A program made the translations under genes and the position numbers. Below are positions 1-13,059 of a stretch of DNA of 64,000 bases, in pieces. Every line of letters starts with the position of its first letter. Position 1 is the stretch's first letter. The stretch covers positions 372,001-436,000 of the forward strand of contig JANVFP010000014.1 in the NCBI GenBank assembly GCA_027919835.1, in the 5' to 3' direction. The notes below the pieces were generated by a model that worked only from the letters and a program-made list of their open reading frames with translations, was not told where the DNA came from and did no database searches. Source of the stretch: Lentinula raphanica. Lineage: Eukaryota > Basidiomycota > Agaricomycetes > Agaricales > Omphalotaceae.

Positions 1-1970
1 TTGTAGCGCAATCTTGCGCGCGAGCTCTTCGTGTGCTCCTTCGCCGTTAGGATCTCCCCGGAAGAACATTAATGAATCATAGAGATCCGACAAGTCGACC
101 TGGATAGGAATATAATGCACCCAAGGCTCTACGCGGTCTATAAACCTATCAGGCATCAGAGATGTCGCACAAAGACAAGAGGGGGAAGAACAATTACCAC
201 TCTGGATATATGGTGGATTTGAAGACCAATGAATTCGAGGTCATCAGTCGCTTGAAGCGCCCAGACCATCCGTTACCGTCAATCTGGCAGGGCCATAACG
301 CAATGTTGGACACATCGGAACTGGGAGAGAGTGATACCATCTACTCACATCAAGGACATACTTGTAATTGCCAGCATCCGCTATACTTTGCAATTTCTTA
401 TAATCGTATATTCGTTTCATGTAGCTACAAGTGGGTTCTTCGCACTGTGATGGTCCCCGGACAAACGCTGCATCCATCATAGCCGGATTGATTCGCGCCC
501 TTCGTATCTTATGAGGGTTATCGACAGGTTGATCTTCATATCCAGGCTTAGGTGGCATAAGGATGTCTAGAGTTCCGTTGACCTCGTTGGTAACCCTAAC
601 AAGTGTGTTCCTATGGGCGCTCTGCCAACGGGATCGTGGCGAATGATGTATACCGGTGTTCGTACCCCTCCAGAGCAGCCGTTCATCGTTTTTGTCATCG
701 AAATCGGGATCATCAGAACGAGGATAGATGTCTTCCACCCATCCATAAGGGGTCGGAAAACGAATGTTATGGTGAAGAAACGTTGAACAAGAAGCAAACT
801 CGGGAATCATGGTTTCGTAAGGGTTCGGTCCAGGCATGGTATGTGAGACGAACTGACCATGCACCCAAAATAACTCTGGGTGTAGACAGGGGTCCATCGA
901 TAGACGATGATTGTGAATGAATGTTTTTCCAGGTTTTGGTGGTCGAGGTTCATCCAAATCGAAGTTGATACGGCGAGCTGGTGACTCCGGATCACAAGCG
1001 GAAAGCCATCCGAGACGATGGATTGGGGGAAGCTGGTCCTTGGTTATATCTAGCCAGACAAAGATTTGGTCTACAATGGTGAAGTTTCACAGAACATACG
1101 CTTACATGAGTTCGTGCTAGCCGCCTCTAAAAGCGTGCCTTTGACCACAAAGTCGGTCATCAAATTTGGGCTGTCGTGGGGTGTGAATGTTGCACGGAAA
1201 GAAGGAAGCTCGTCTTCGATATCACGAAGTATATCCACCACTTCATTCGCTCCCACTATTAACTGGTCATATGCACCCTCATGGAATGCTGTCTTGAGCA
1301 CATCAAGTTTTCCTTCCGCATTCTTTCCAATGGTGTAAGTATCTTCCTTCGATTCCCTTTCCATTTGTAGCTCAAGCAAGTAGGAAGGTTGCAAGCCCCA
1401 AAACGGCTCAAGGTCGTGATGTATCTGGTCGTATTCGTCCGGAAGCTGTACGTCATGCTTCTGAACATAATCCCACCTTGGAACAAACATTGGCTTAGTA
1501 AATTCTAGAACAAGAAGATAGAAACGAAGACAAAGAACATACCACTTGTCGAAACCCTTGGGAGGATTTCGTCGATATCTCCGTCTGTACTCGCCAATGG
1601 CTTCGTCCAAAGAAGTGCTGGCTTTTCGTAGTTTCTCGCCCCATGCCTCCTCAGCTCGATTCATCAGTTCGAAAATCGGATGAGCTCCCCTTGGATTGAC
1701 CTCAACAAGACCGTCCTGTTGGAAAATATGTTGTCCTTTGGCCTTTCTTGCAGGTGCATAACCCACAAATGCATTCCGTTCCAAGGGTAATATCTTCTGT
1801 TTGGGCTCACCCTCGTCTTCCGAGCTCCAGTCCGAAGTGAGGTCCTGCCGGTCTACAGTATTCGAGGGAAAAGTAGATCTGAGGAACAGAGCGGGGAATT
1901 TGGTGAAAACCATCCATAATACGAGACCCAAAAGCACCAGTCGCAAATAGCGGCGACTTCGATGGGCCAT
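1..1970 (-). CDS. Glycosyltransferase family 90 (CAP10-type) protein, 3' end outside window
   Basis: Predicted type II membrane glycosyltransferase of the GT90/CAP10 family, whose fungal members transfer xylose or other sugars in the Golgi during polysaccharide or glycoprotein synthesis. The start at 1970 is chosen because it puts a basic stretch (MAHRSRRYLR) directly before one hydrophobic anchor (LVLLGLVLWMVF); in-frame ATGs at 1985 and 2063 are alternatives. The catalytic region carries family hallmarks after splicing: LLWRGTNTGIHH near 690-720, then RSRWQSAHRN, YKYVLDIDGNGWSGRFKRL (across an intron near 250-335), and WVHYIPIQVDLSDLYDSL close to the edge. At least four introns of about 40-90 bp are visible. 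The protein is still open at base 1 (ARKIALQ), so the last residues lie outside. Family is firm; the exact sugar specificity cannot be read. Confidence 0.9.
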
Positions 1971-3165
1971 TTTTGACACGTTCATGGACGATACGAACAA
2001 GGGGGCGAATACACGCGTGCCCTTGATCAATACATAGTCCTTGAACAATGGAGATTGGACCAACCTTGAATGATGATCTATCGAATATTGAATAGCGGTC
2101 CTAGCGCCTGTTCGAGCGCTTTCGCATTCGTTCCCGCATATAGTTCTGAGGTTAACTTCCAGTTTTCCTCCATCACTCTAATAACATTAGGCTTATCCTA
2201 CTTATCCTAGAATGTGGTACAAGAAAGGAAAAGCAACGGCAGTCGGATCGTTATGGCCACATGAGTTGTATGAGGTCGTATACCGCAGCTGGTGGGATTG
2301 AATCCGATTCACTAGGATTCATTATCGACATATCAATCGAATGAATAGGGCTACCTGGACGCGGAACACTCACTACGTACAGCCGGTAACTCATGTTGGA
2401 CGATGTTTCGCCTCTACGCTGGACATCCATGCTCTCTTATACTCTTGTGGTCTTCCAAGTCTCCTTCTCATGCATGCCAAACTGCCAACAAACGTTCATC
2501 GATTTGCGACTTCGAGCAATTGCGCCGGATCAGAATAATGAGCGGCCGTTTCGTAGGCTTTCTCGGGTGCATTCTTGCATTTCAACCAAATTTGCGCTGA
2601 ATGAGCGCTCTGTCCATTCAAGAGTGGTGAGTCCGAAGATTGCGGCCCTTTTGCGGGAGATTTTCAGCGACCATGTGCGTTTTCTTTGGAAGGCGGTGTC
2701 CTAGAATCTGAACACGACTCTATAGCTAGATTTGAAACGAAGAGTTTGTGCTAAGGGGTCTTCAGAGATGCACGTTGTAGCTATATAAGACTTACATCAT
2801 GAGAGGCCTCTAAGATCATGAGAGTTGAACGTTCTGAACGATTTCATTGACAACGCTGACAACGTTGAATTTTGGAAAGGCTGCTTATCAAAGTTATTTG
2901 TGATTGTGTATCAATCTGCCATGCGAAAGTTGTACCATTGATGTACATACTGCCGATGTCCTGACTTGTACAGATCAATCATTTCAAGATTCACTGAAAC
3001 CATGGCAGAAGCTGAAAGCCATGTATTATCACCTATTATCACTGGTTGCAAAGCTGCCGTTCTCCCGTGTCCTTACTTAGTTTTTGAACCCAGATTTTAA
3101 ACATGTATTGACATCAAGTTTTTCCTCTGATTTTCACCCTTCCTTGCCACCACTGACAGCCAGGC
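1971..3165. other. Intergenic region
   Basis: About 1.2 kb between the divergent GT90 and EF-hand genes, so it should hold both promoters. Short open frames occur at 2341-2704, but they overlap each other in three frames and show no family resemblance or splice continuity, so I do not call a gene. No clear TATA box, repeat or RNA gene was recognised. Confidence 0.4.
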
Positions 3166-6100
3166 ATGGCATCTCCTCAGGCTTCTTCAATAATCTATAC
3201 CAATGGCCCTCGAACCTTGAAAGGCGCAACTTCAATGGATTCCTTCGTTGACTTTGACTTTTCTCATGCAGAACAACGTCCTTCACACCATCGCAAAGGT
3301 TTCTCTTCTCCTCTCCATATCTTTCGGAACAGGAAGAAATCCTCGGGCGATGTTCACGAAGATTTTCGTGCACAGGGCCAGCTGCCCCATGTTCGTAGTG
3401 TCGAGTCCCTTGAACAAGACCCTTATAAAGCTTCCCGCTCACGAGCTCTACCTCCTCTACCGCGATCGGAACCAGCGAGTGCACTACAACCCCTACAATC
3501 GGCATTGTCGCCTATGCCTCTATCTTCCAATGGACCGCAAGGGATCTATGGTATGAAATAAGTTTATCCCAGACACTGTCAGTTGTTGATGTGGCTCACA
3601 TTTCAGGACCGCTGCGTATGAGTCCCGACTTGTACAGCTCAAGTTCATCTCAGCCCCAATACACGTCCAGTCCGAGATATTACTACGAAGGATTACCAAA
3701 TCCTGATGAATCACTACCGCTACACGACAACAACAGCCTTCATGCTACTCATCCCAATCCACCCCAACAAGCTTTTCAGAAGTTCGATACAGCTCTTCAA
3801 GAAAACGGACAGTCAGCGATAGATGGCTCCAGAATGCTGGATCGAGATGTTGCTCCCGCCCTCTTTGCGGCTGAAGGCATCAGGACGATGGACACGCCGC
3901 ATCCGCAGCATAAACAGTCTATCGAAATCATGAGTACGTGAGATTGTCATAAATTTGACATAGATGGTTAAATGGAATTTGTTGCTACAGAAAAGATTGC
4001 CTTAGGTGGAGCAACACACTTGAAGCAGGCGGAAGAGGCCCTAGATCAGTTCACAGCAAGTTGAGTGTATACGTATCAGAATCACTGTATCTGGCCCAAG
4101 TGCATTAACACTCCTATATAGGCCCTGTTTGGACTGAAGGAAAAGAGATTGCGCAAACGCTCTTGGAACCTGCGAAGGACGTTGTCCAGATTTTCGATGC
4201 TTTGGCTCCGTTCGTGCCGGCCTTGATTGTAACGTTGTTCCGATTCTCGAAAATTCCGTCTCTTTGATTGAGGCTTTTACAGGTTGCCAAATCTGTGTTT
4301 GTTGTAAGCAAAGACACATTCTTGTTGGGCTGGTTCGGCTCTGATTACTGGTATTTCGGAAAGTTCATTGTTCAAAAGGAGCTAGACCACCGTCAGAATG
4401 ATAAGAACATGGTTCGATTTTTTCATCTAATAAGAGCAACCCATTCACCCTTGTGAATTGTAGCCGGTGGTCCTACTCACCATTGCAAGTATTACTTCAG
4501 GCGTCGATCTATACATATACTCAAAATTCTCCTTCAGACGAAATTTTGGTATACATTGTGCGACAGTGATGTCGTATTCAGAATGGAGTCCAAGATGTAT
4601 TCAAACTTCCATGAGCTATCCCAGAAGGTATTTGGTCTCAATATTGTGTTCATACCCTTATAATTAACGATCGCCATACTGCAGGTTGTAGAAAAGATGA
4701 AAGCATTCGGAAACTTTCAGAAGTGAGTGTCGGGATTCGTCGCGAAATACGCGCTTACTGATATATACCGAAGCCTATATCGAAAACATGGGCATATAGG
4801 TGAGAATATCTCGACGCACATCTCATATTCGTGTGCTCAATCATAGAATCGTTCTCCCTCAGTCCACGTCATGAAATCTGGGTCCTACAAAATACAGATC
4901 GCTGACTTCATCGACGCATTCAAAGACTTCCAGGACCAGTTGCAGCAGCTTCTCACTCAAGCATCCGCTCTTACCATCACCAATGTCGACAAGAAAACTG
5001 ACCAGCTGAGTCAAAAATTGGACATGGTCATTGCAGCCATCAAGTCTTTGACGCCCGAGGAAGCGCGCGTGCAGGCTAAGATCCAAGAATACGGCGGTGA
5101 AGAAAAGGCGTTTCGAGTAAGTACACTTTGACTGAGTGGAAGTCACGAGGGGTTTCATGTCCTGCTATTGTTATTCCAGAGCACTCCCTTCCTGAATCAG
5201 ATCACAGAAAGCGAGTTCGGAGTAAAAATCACTCCCCAATTGAAGACGATCTTGCGTGAGGATCTATCCAGTCAGCTCAAATCAAACGAGCAAGTCTTCA
5301 AATTCAACCTTAGCTGCTCACAAATATGAACTCATGTTGATACAGAGCTATGTTCAAATTACAACTCAGTGCGACACAGAAGGAGCTTGAGCATGCGATG
5401 GAACGAAATACCGATATCATTCTTTCGAAGGTATGCTATCTACTATGATAGATCGACCACTGTTAGATATGAACCCCTCCAGCTGGACTCGGGTCCTCAC
5501 GAACTCATACGCAATGAGGATGTTCAGCAGATTTGGAAAGGTGCGTCGCTTTGTCAATTGAAAAGAATCTGGTGTACTCAGCTGGGTGAATGATCTAGAC
5601 ATGGTCAGTATAGGATTTGCGAGTTGCTTGTCAATATCGAGCTCATACATCACTAGAAATGGCGATTGAGCTGCAAGACTCGTCATCTTGTGGACGGTGT
5701 GTTCTTCGAGCGCATTGGGTCTCATGTGAATGTTACTCACAATGCCTTAGCATTACACCATTACTATGTTCAAAAGTTTTCACAGTATAAAAAACAGACA
5801 GGAGAGCCTCATGAAGATCAATGGACGCTCAAGTTCACTGGTCGGATAATCTGTAAGTGAACTATCATCGAGCCCTGGTGAAATACCATGTCCTTACTCG
5901 TGATTACAACCTTCAGTCCAACCAACAATTGGTGATGCCATCGACTCGGATGCTAGTGGATACGTCTCTATAGATGAGATCAACCGTTTCACAGCACACT
6001 GTCCTGAAAATTGGAGCCTTCCTGTCTTTTTGGCCCAGTGAGTAGCCAGATTACACTCTGTTGAGATGAAATACTGAGATGGTAAGCAGTGCCGCGGCTG

Positions 6101-7681
6101 GATGGTATCAGAGTGCACTTGAGTACGCATTGTTCTGACTTGAATTCTTTGTCTATTAATGCTTGTTCACGCTCATAAGCTGTCGTAAACGATGCCTGGT
6201 AAGTATCGAGGCACTACTGCTACAATTCTAGCTTCTCCGTTCTCATCTTTCGTATTTTTTCATGAAGGATACCCTGCAGAAGATAGAGCGCTTTGCCAAA
6301 CACATGCTTCCTCCGAACCGGAAGCACTTGCGTCCGTATTTCCAGAACGGCTGTCTACCCGAAATATGGTACATAGTCGATTCCTTGAATACAGACACAT
6401 TCAAGTATCAACAGGAAGACATGCGCTTCCAATTTGAAAAGCTAGCTTCATATCAGAAAGAGTTCATGGAGAGGACTCTTGCCAATCTACGGAGAAATCT
6501 CGCTAATGTGGAATATCGGATGGTGGGACCAGAAGATGTAAGGGCAGTAATGGGCACTTCCCGATGTGAGGTGGTAAGTCGAAACATCAACTCGATGAGG
6601 CTGCGTCCTGATTTGAATTGGACTGGCACTACTAGCTGGTACTCCCATTATTGATGCTCCTACTCGAACGCCATACCAAGATAATTGAAATGGCCGACAA
6701 TTTCATCCTGGCTGAAAGAGAATTTCAGGATATGATCACTAGTATACAAAGTGTAGCGTATGCCTTTGGCAGACGATACAGTATACTCACGGAGGGCTGG
6801 CGGCAACAACGTTCGGATATCCCAGTGCAGATATCATGTTTCAGTTATGGATTATTCGTCAACTGGCACACACATTTTCGCTCGGTCAGTCAATTATGAA
6901 CCTTAAGAGTAACCACTATATATCACTAACTGAAACTAGATACCGTTTGATTACCCAGACCTTCATTTACAAGACTATATGCCTCTGTCCTCAACTCGCT
7001 CGCAAGGCGAGACTCATGGACCGGGCCCTGCTAAAGACATACTTACCTACGACCTTCCCCTGCAGCCCAATGCAGAAGAGCTAAGGAGATTAAGAACCTC
7101 TGTGAGAGCACGAAATGTCAAGAGGGAGGAAGCGAAGACAAGGGAACGCTACGGGAATCTTAGTCAACGCGTGAAGGTGAGCACAGTTTCATTGCACAGA
7201 ACACACCCTCAACCAGTACTATCTCGAATTACTAGTTAAAACGCTTGAGTCGTCTAAACGGAAACGTTCCGAAGGTGCATAATTGTTGCACCCTTGCCAC
7301 TCGTCCATTGATCTATCTCTTAGAGTCCCACAATCAGGATCGAAACCGACAATCAAAAGTTTCTTGCCCCTTCCTCCGCATCCACTCTGGTTCCGCAGAG
7401 ACGCTCGTATGATTTCGAAATCGAGGATCCAGACGGCGTTGTTCGTGCAATCAACGCTAACGACGGTTTTGCATCAGGAGATTCTGATTCTGAACTACCA
7501 GATATTACCTACACGAAGGCGAGTCACTGTGTCTTGCAGGATCTGGAGGTATTCAATGTCACTTCAGGGCAAGATCTTGACGTTGGATGATAGGATTCGG
7601 TCAGTCGAAGAAGAGCTGAACAGCATGAAGAATATGTTGTCGCAATTGCTTACACTGTCGAAAACGCAGCCTGGCCCTTGA
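3166..7681 (+). CDS. Large multi-exon EF-hand / coiled-coil protein of unknown function
   Basis: Start at 3166 opens a disordered, Ser/Pro-rich exon (MASPQASSIIYTNGP) followed by more than ten short exons separated by introns of about 50-60 bp. Recognisable parts in order: a helical segment (KEIAQTLLEPAKDVVQIFDAL, near 4145-4205); a Gln/Leu-rich coiled coil (FKDFQDQLQQLLTQAS, near 4920-4965); a single EF-hand-like loop (DAIDSDASGYVSIDEINRF, near 5935-5993), which carries Asp/Ser/Glu ligands at the expected spacing; another coiled coil near 6420-6500; and a final heptad-rich tail (DDRIRSVEEELNSMKNML) ending at 7681. Similar EF-hand proteins of unknown role occur in agaricomycetes; calcium-dependent regulation is inference. 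Exon joins in the 4260-4860 and 6890-7560 parts are the least certain. Confidence 0.7.
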
Positions 7682-8252
7682 GTCAACATACAGTGAAGAG
7701 TGCGAACGAATCAACGGCCCACTGGTTCTAACAACTTGTACTTGTCTTACTTCTAGGCCAGCTATTTAGATTTGTCGGCGTCGCAGCTCACTAATTAGTA
7801 CCCACTTTCCACTACTACAATACTATTCGTGCCATGAACTCATGGTTGTCACTAAGTACATATGTATCTTGTTTTCCTCTTCAAACTTTGCCCCTGTCGA
7901 TGATTTGATTTCTGGTGTACTTCTTGTTAAACAGTTAATCATTCGCTCAACATTGTTTGAGGAAAATCGAACTCGAGCTTGCGCTCAAACCTCAATAGTA
8001 TTCCGGGAATTAGTATAGTTGTAATGTTCGTCTGTTTGTCTGATAAGTTCACCGTGACGGTAATCTTTCACCTTCATCCACCGATCGTGAAGAACCGAAA
8101 AGCATAGGGCGCTGATGCGGCGGTGCTGCAGGGAGGCAACCGTATTGTCCACTATATAAAGCCGTGATTCAAAGCAACGTTGGACTGCTACGACCACCAG
8201 CTCGACTGAAACTATCTCTCTTCTGTTCTCGATACAACTTTGATTGAATATC
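7682..8252. other. Intergenic region upstream of GNA1
   Basis: Between two genes on the same strand; it contains the 3' flank of the EF-hand gene and the promoter of the next gene. Only the TATA-like box at 8152-8160 stood out. Confidence 0.4.
8152..8160 (+). promoter_or_regulatory. TATA-like box of GNA1
   Basis: The sequence CTATATAAA lies about 93 bp before the GNA1 start codon, a normal distance for a fungal core promoter with a short leader. Sequence match only. Confidence 0.55.
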
Positions 8253-8971
8253 ATGCCGCTCACGCCAGATTCAGAACTAGACCTTCTTTTTCCTGCCAGC
8301 TTGATTTCTTCCGAACTCAAGGCTCAACTTCATCCGGATCTTCATGTATAACTTGCCTCTCGTTCACCATCTCACCAGGCGTTGAAAGACCTTTACAGAT
8401 TCGACCATTGGCATCTACCGACTATCGGCGTGGACATCTTCATGTTCTTTCAGTATTGACTGTCGTCACAGATCCAGGCGAAGCAGCGTGGGTCCACCAG
8501 TACCACGCTATGCGTTCTGCTCCCTCTACATATTACACCGTCGTGATCATCAATAAATCCACGGACATGATCGTCGGTGTGGGTTCTGTCTTCATAGAGC
8601 GCAAATTTCTTCGAGGGTTAGGCAGTGTTGGTCATATTGAGGACATAGCGATAGATAAGGATCAGCAGGGGAAGAAGTTGGGACTGAGGATCATACAGGC
8701 CCTCACATCTATCAGCGAGAATTGTGGATGCTACAAAACCATTTTGAATTGCAGTGATTCAAACATACGTGCGAAATCCTCGTTCATTTCATTCCCTCAA
8801 AAGCCTCCTGATGAACCTAATTACAGCTTTCTACGAGAAATGTGGTTTCAAGAGGAAGGAGAATGAGATGGTACTCTTTCTTCTATACGTCGTCGCCCAT
8901 TGTCTCAACAAGCATTCATTTGACAGGCGAAATATGCACCTGAACGCCAGAACAGCCCTCTTCGGTTGTAG
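8253..8971 (+). CDS. GNA1: Glucosamine-6-phosphate N-acetyltransferase
   Basis: Transfers acetyl from acetyl-CoA to glucosamine 6-phosphate in the UDP-GlcNAc pathway that feeds chitin, N-glycan and GPI synthesis; a cytosolic GNAT-fold enzyme. Four exons (8253-8345, 8399-8768, 8827-8870, 8927-8971) join in frame to 183 residues, close to the family's usual 150-190. Family motifs: YTVVIINKSTDMIVGVGS, the strongly conserved GHIEDIAIDK strand, the acetyl-CoA loop around QQGKKLGLRII, the GCYKTILNC strand, and, after the second intron, PFYEKCGFKRKENEM. The start at 8253 gives MPLTPDSELDLLF; an upstream ATG in another frame (8240) would read through the first intron and is rejected. Normal intact gene. 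Confidence 0.95.
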
Positions 8972-9098
8972 CATGGCCTTCAACGCGACAGACAGGTTGA
9001 AAGTAGAGTAGAAGATATTGATGAACGCCCAAAACTTAATCGTACTCGTAATATAATACAGTAACATAGTGAATTTGGCTTCGGAAAACAGTATGTAC

Positions 9099-11932
9099 CT
9101 AATTCTGAAGATGCCCTTTGAAGAATTCAGCTGGAATGATATTTCATAACATTAGTCGATAATACAGCTATGTGGGCTGGGGATGCTCACCAAGCGCAAA
9201 CGCTGAACGCTTGTACGTTCGTTCCAGTGTCGGGGTAGAATAATTGACGAACTGGATGCCAAAGCTAGTAGGAAAACGTTGAACAAATAGAGACAAGGTT
9301 GCCTACCGAGGGAGAGCATATTGCTTACCGTGAACTGAGCCCGCTGTTCCATTCAGCGTTATCCACCATCGCTATTAGGTGCGAAAACCAGCGATTGAGA
9401 CCAAACAGTGATTCAGATAAGACATCATTGATACGTACCCCAAGCAAAAGCCCCCTGGACAGGAATACCATCTTCGTGTATTGAGAGTAGGAGTTCTCCA
9501 AGATAGGTCATATAATAATCTTGATTCATGAACTCAGAAACAGCAATTGTGTGGCCGAACGATCTACTCACTGGTACGGTCGACATCTTCCGTGACATGG
9601 TATATCTCCGGAGGTTGCCTCACTCCCTCGAAAGGCTCGGCGAATCCAAATTCAGAGAAGTACTATACGAGATCGTCATACGTGAACAGAGGAATCAAGT
9701 TGAACTGAATCATACAATTTTTGGCGAAGGCCACCTCTTATGATATTCCTTGAAAGAATCTCTGAGGAACTGAGGTGTCGCTTGAAGCCAGTCCGACAAT
9801 GGGTCTGCTGCAGGACCCACAGCCCATCCAACGTTTGAGTCATACTGAGTTTCAAGATTACATGTCGGCCAATCAGGATGTGAAGAGTCATTGACACAAG
9901 CTGAGAGGCCATCTGGAGGAGCGGCGACATAGAAAGTTCGGTAAGCATCGATGGCAAAGAAGTCCGCTGTGCCTAGTAGCTCATAAAATCAATATCGTCG
10001 AGCACCAACCTGATTCGGAATGTCCTTACCTAGAATATCTTTCTGTTCATCCTCGGTAAGTCTTGGGAGATATTCTGGAGGCAATGTGTCCTTCAATATT
10101 TGTGGCCAATCACCCGTTGTGAATACTGGGTCTGCGAAGACCCCGATTTGGAATGCAGCATGGCGTTCTACGGCTGCAATGTCATCGGTGTTGTTTGCTC
10201 GCCACGGGATACCTCTGTCCAATGTCAGGACGCGGAGAAGTGAGGGTCCAGGGATGCAATATGAAAGAAATAAAAGAGGATACGAACACGTAGTCATCGC
10301 TTTTAAAGGCAATTTCACCGGTGATTTTCATTTCTCTGAATGCTAAGAACACAAAGGATAGAGTTATTAGTATGGATAGTAAATGGGAATGAAATATACA
10401 GAGCGGACATGCCTTTAACGGCACCCGCATGGGCTTTCACTGTGAGGAAGCTCAGAGCATGAATGATTGAGACCTGCATGATTCAAGTCATAACGTACAG
10501 AGGTTGTATGAGCATTGATACGGTGCGGTCGAAATGTTCACCCCGGGTGCATATGTCAGGTCTACAATTTGGATGGTCAGAATTGAATACATATAGAGCG
10601 GAAGATTACTAACTGAAAGGATAACTTCCGACTTGCCCACAAAATACACGAGGCTCGTTGAAGGTATACCTGCGAATGGAGAAAATGTAAGGAAATTGAA
10701 GGAAGACACAATACGAGAAATCACAATCACCAGGTGTGTACTGATCCGTTATATGCAGTGAATACGGTTTTGGCATAACTGAACAAGAGTTAGACAGAGT
10801 CAGCAGGCTGGTTGAAGTGGAATGATGAATCACGCACTTGATAAAATCGTCGGTGATATTGGGGGAAGTGAAACCACCATAATAAACTTCAAGCGCGAGA
10901 GGGGTGTCCCAGTGAACTAGATAATTGTTTCAGTACGCAGTTTCTACATCAAACCAGGATACTACTGACATAGTGTCACAACGGGAGTGATATTGGCTTT
11001 GAGATGTGATTCGATTACTGGAAGAGATGTCGGAGTAAATAACCACGACTCTGTTTAATATTCCTGGAGGGAGATTACCGTCAGCGTAATGATCTAAGCC
11101 TTGTTGGTTGATAGGAGAGCCAGCAGCGCCAAAGGGAAAGATTCTTGCCCAGGAAATACTAATACGAATGACGTTGTCAATCTACAAAGCTCTAGTTGAA
11201 GATAGAAAGAAAAAGACTGTACGAGAACGAATGACTGTTCACTCCTAGAGCCGCGATTCTTGCAATATCTTCTTTGTACAGATAATAATGTAGGTCAACA
11301 ACGTCCGCTGAGAAATCAAACGTCAGAACTCAGATGCTTCTTTCTAGTTGGTCTCCGGAAACTCATTCGACCTTACCTGTAGTATTATCTGCAATTGTAC
11401 CAGGTTGACGACTAGCCCAATCCCAGGCGCTCGGTCCTTTACCTTCCTCCTTTGTCGCGCCTTCGACCTGGTAAGCCGCCGTGTCGACACCAAAAAGAAA
11501 TCCAGGAGGGAATTTGAGATCAGGCAGGATATCTCCGGGTCCAGGTGAGTAGAACGACGGGTAGAGAGCTGGTGGAGGCGAAGGAAGTGCGATTGGTGTT
11601 TGTGGAATCACTGTGGTTGTGAAAGGTGGAGATTCGACGGGGCCGACCTGGTTATAGAGAAACAAATAGAACAAATGTCAAACAAGAGACAATCAAACGG
11701 TGAGTGGAGGACTGACAACATCCCACAGTTTCTGGAGACCTGCAGGCGAATAATCCCGAGGGAAAGATCCAACAGCAGGAAAGGATGCACTTGCTCCAAT
11801 GGTAGGACTAGATCCTGATCCTGTTGTTGTTAAAGTAGGTGCGGGAGTAATAGTACTCGGCGGAGCTGAGATTGCATAGGTTCTTACGTTCGCGGTGGCG
11901 CACAGAAACAGCCAGAGTATGTTTGAATACAT
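9099..11932 (-). CDS. Secreted glycoside hydrolase family 1 (beta-glucosidase type)
   Basis: Hydrolyses terminal beta-linked glucosides such as cellobiose, outside the cell judging from the signal peptide (MYSNILWLFLCATANVRTYA) and the Ser/Thr/Pro-rich linker after it. The GH1 domain begins at PPGFLFGVDTAAYQVEGA and is cut by many introns. Visible family features: ISISWARIFPFG near 11130-11170, LVHWDTPLAL near 10890-10920, the acid/base motif in WYTFNEPRVF near 10640-10670, the nucleophile region SEFGFAEPFEGVRQPPEIYH near 9605-9665, and DNAEWNSGLSSRFG near 9265-9370. The final exon gives AEFFKGHLQN and a stop at 9099. The nucleophile motif reads S-E-F-G instead of the common T-E-N-G; the glutamate is kept. 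Substrate preference is inferred from the family. Confidence 0.9.
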
Positions 11933-13059
11933 GTTTCCAGTATGAGCTTGAGAGCACCACTAGAACGCAAGTTGGTCTTTTATAGTTATAGGGCTTCACT
12001 TGTTCCTTAAGGCAATTGCTCGACAAACGGTACTTCTTGTCCGAGTAGTAGCCTGTAGTAGCTCTGGTACGCTCTAAGAGTCTGAGAGCATCATCGAGAT
12101 CAATGTTTGAGCGCGCCAGTAGCCGAAAGAAAAGGATATTATGAGGCCTTCCTGTCAGTTTTCAGCATCATATAGAATGGTCAATCACATACATGAAACG
12201 ACATACATACGCATAGTAGAGAGAAGGAGTCGAAAACGATCCGTGATCATGATTCTTGTTATTCTTGGCATATGGGTCCACTTGAACATAGTAATGATTC
12301 AAGGAACTTGAACATTAGAAACAGATTGCGCCATGGAGAAGGATAGTACAGACGTACCTTAAGGCAGCTTAAGGCTTACACTACCTTACAAGAAACCAAT
12401 CGCAGTCGAGCTTCATGTCCGTCACCATCGAAGACCGATGGCCACTCTATAGAGGTCTCCATCATGTCAATCATTGCGGGAAACCAGAGTCCATCGTGAC
12501 TGAGAAAAACCGAGGTCCCATGGGCCATGGTAGACTTATGCTGAGTTATTATGCTAAGCGCACTAGAGCATTAAGGGCATAGATTATAGACGATATCAGG
12601 ATTCAAATTTCAGGACGATATGATCATGAAAAAACTCTGAACATACATATTTCGGCCCCAATAGCGGTATGAAAGTTGAAAGTTGAAACAGTTGTGGAAA
12701 ACCAGAGAGACCGAGATACTCAGCTAGACTGATATTCATTGGACATTCAGATATCGCCGCTCTACGCGGGAGTGATGACACTGATGAGTCGTGCGCGTGA
12801 AGCTTGAAGCTTTGCAGCCGCGTGAAGGGTGTATTGCAGGTTCAGAGCTGTCGAGAGGTTCAAAGTTCAAGCGCAGTAGTCTTTGTATTCCAATCGTCAC
12901 AAACGCCGTGTGTTGACTAAGCAGTAGTAGACGCCTTGAATCGTAGACAGTGAATTCGGGATCCAGTGTGGTACCCTGGCACTGGTCACTGGTAAGCATA
13001 AACACACGATGATTACAGAATGTATCTCCTAGAGTAAAATCAGTTCAGATGAAAATCAG
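11933..13059. other. Intergenic region with a short HEN1-flank repeat copy
   Basis: Holds the upstream region of the GH1 gene. Bases about 12025-12105 resemble 13745-13830 (shared GTAGCCTGTAGTAGCTCTG, then GAGCATCATC), i.e. a third, short copy of the duplicated flank described further right. The remaining ORFs (e.g. 12596-13005 minus) are short and unrecognised. Confidence 0.5.

Noticed and set aside
2341..2704. Overlapping plus-strand frames in the left intergenic region
   Set aside because: Three frames overlap with equal length and none shows motifs; probably chance.
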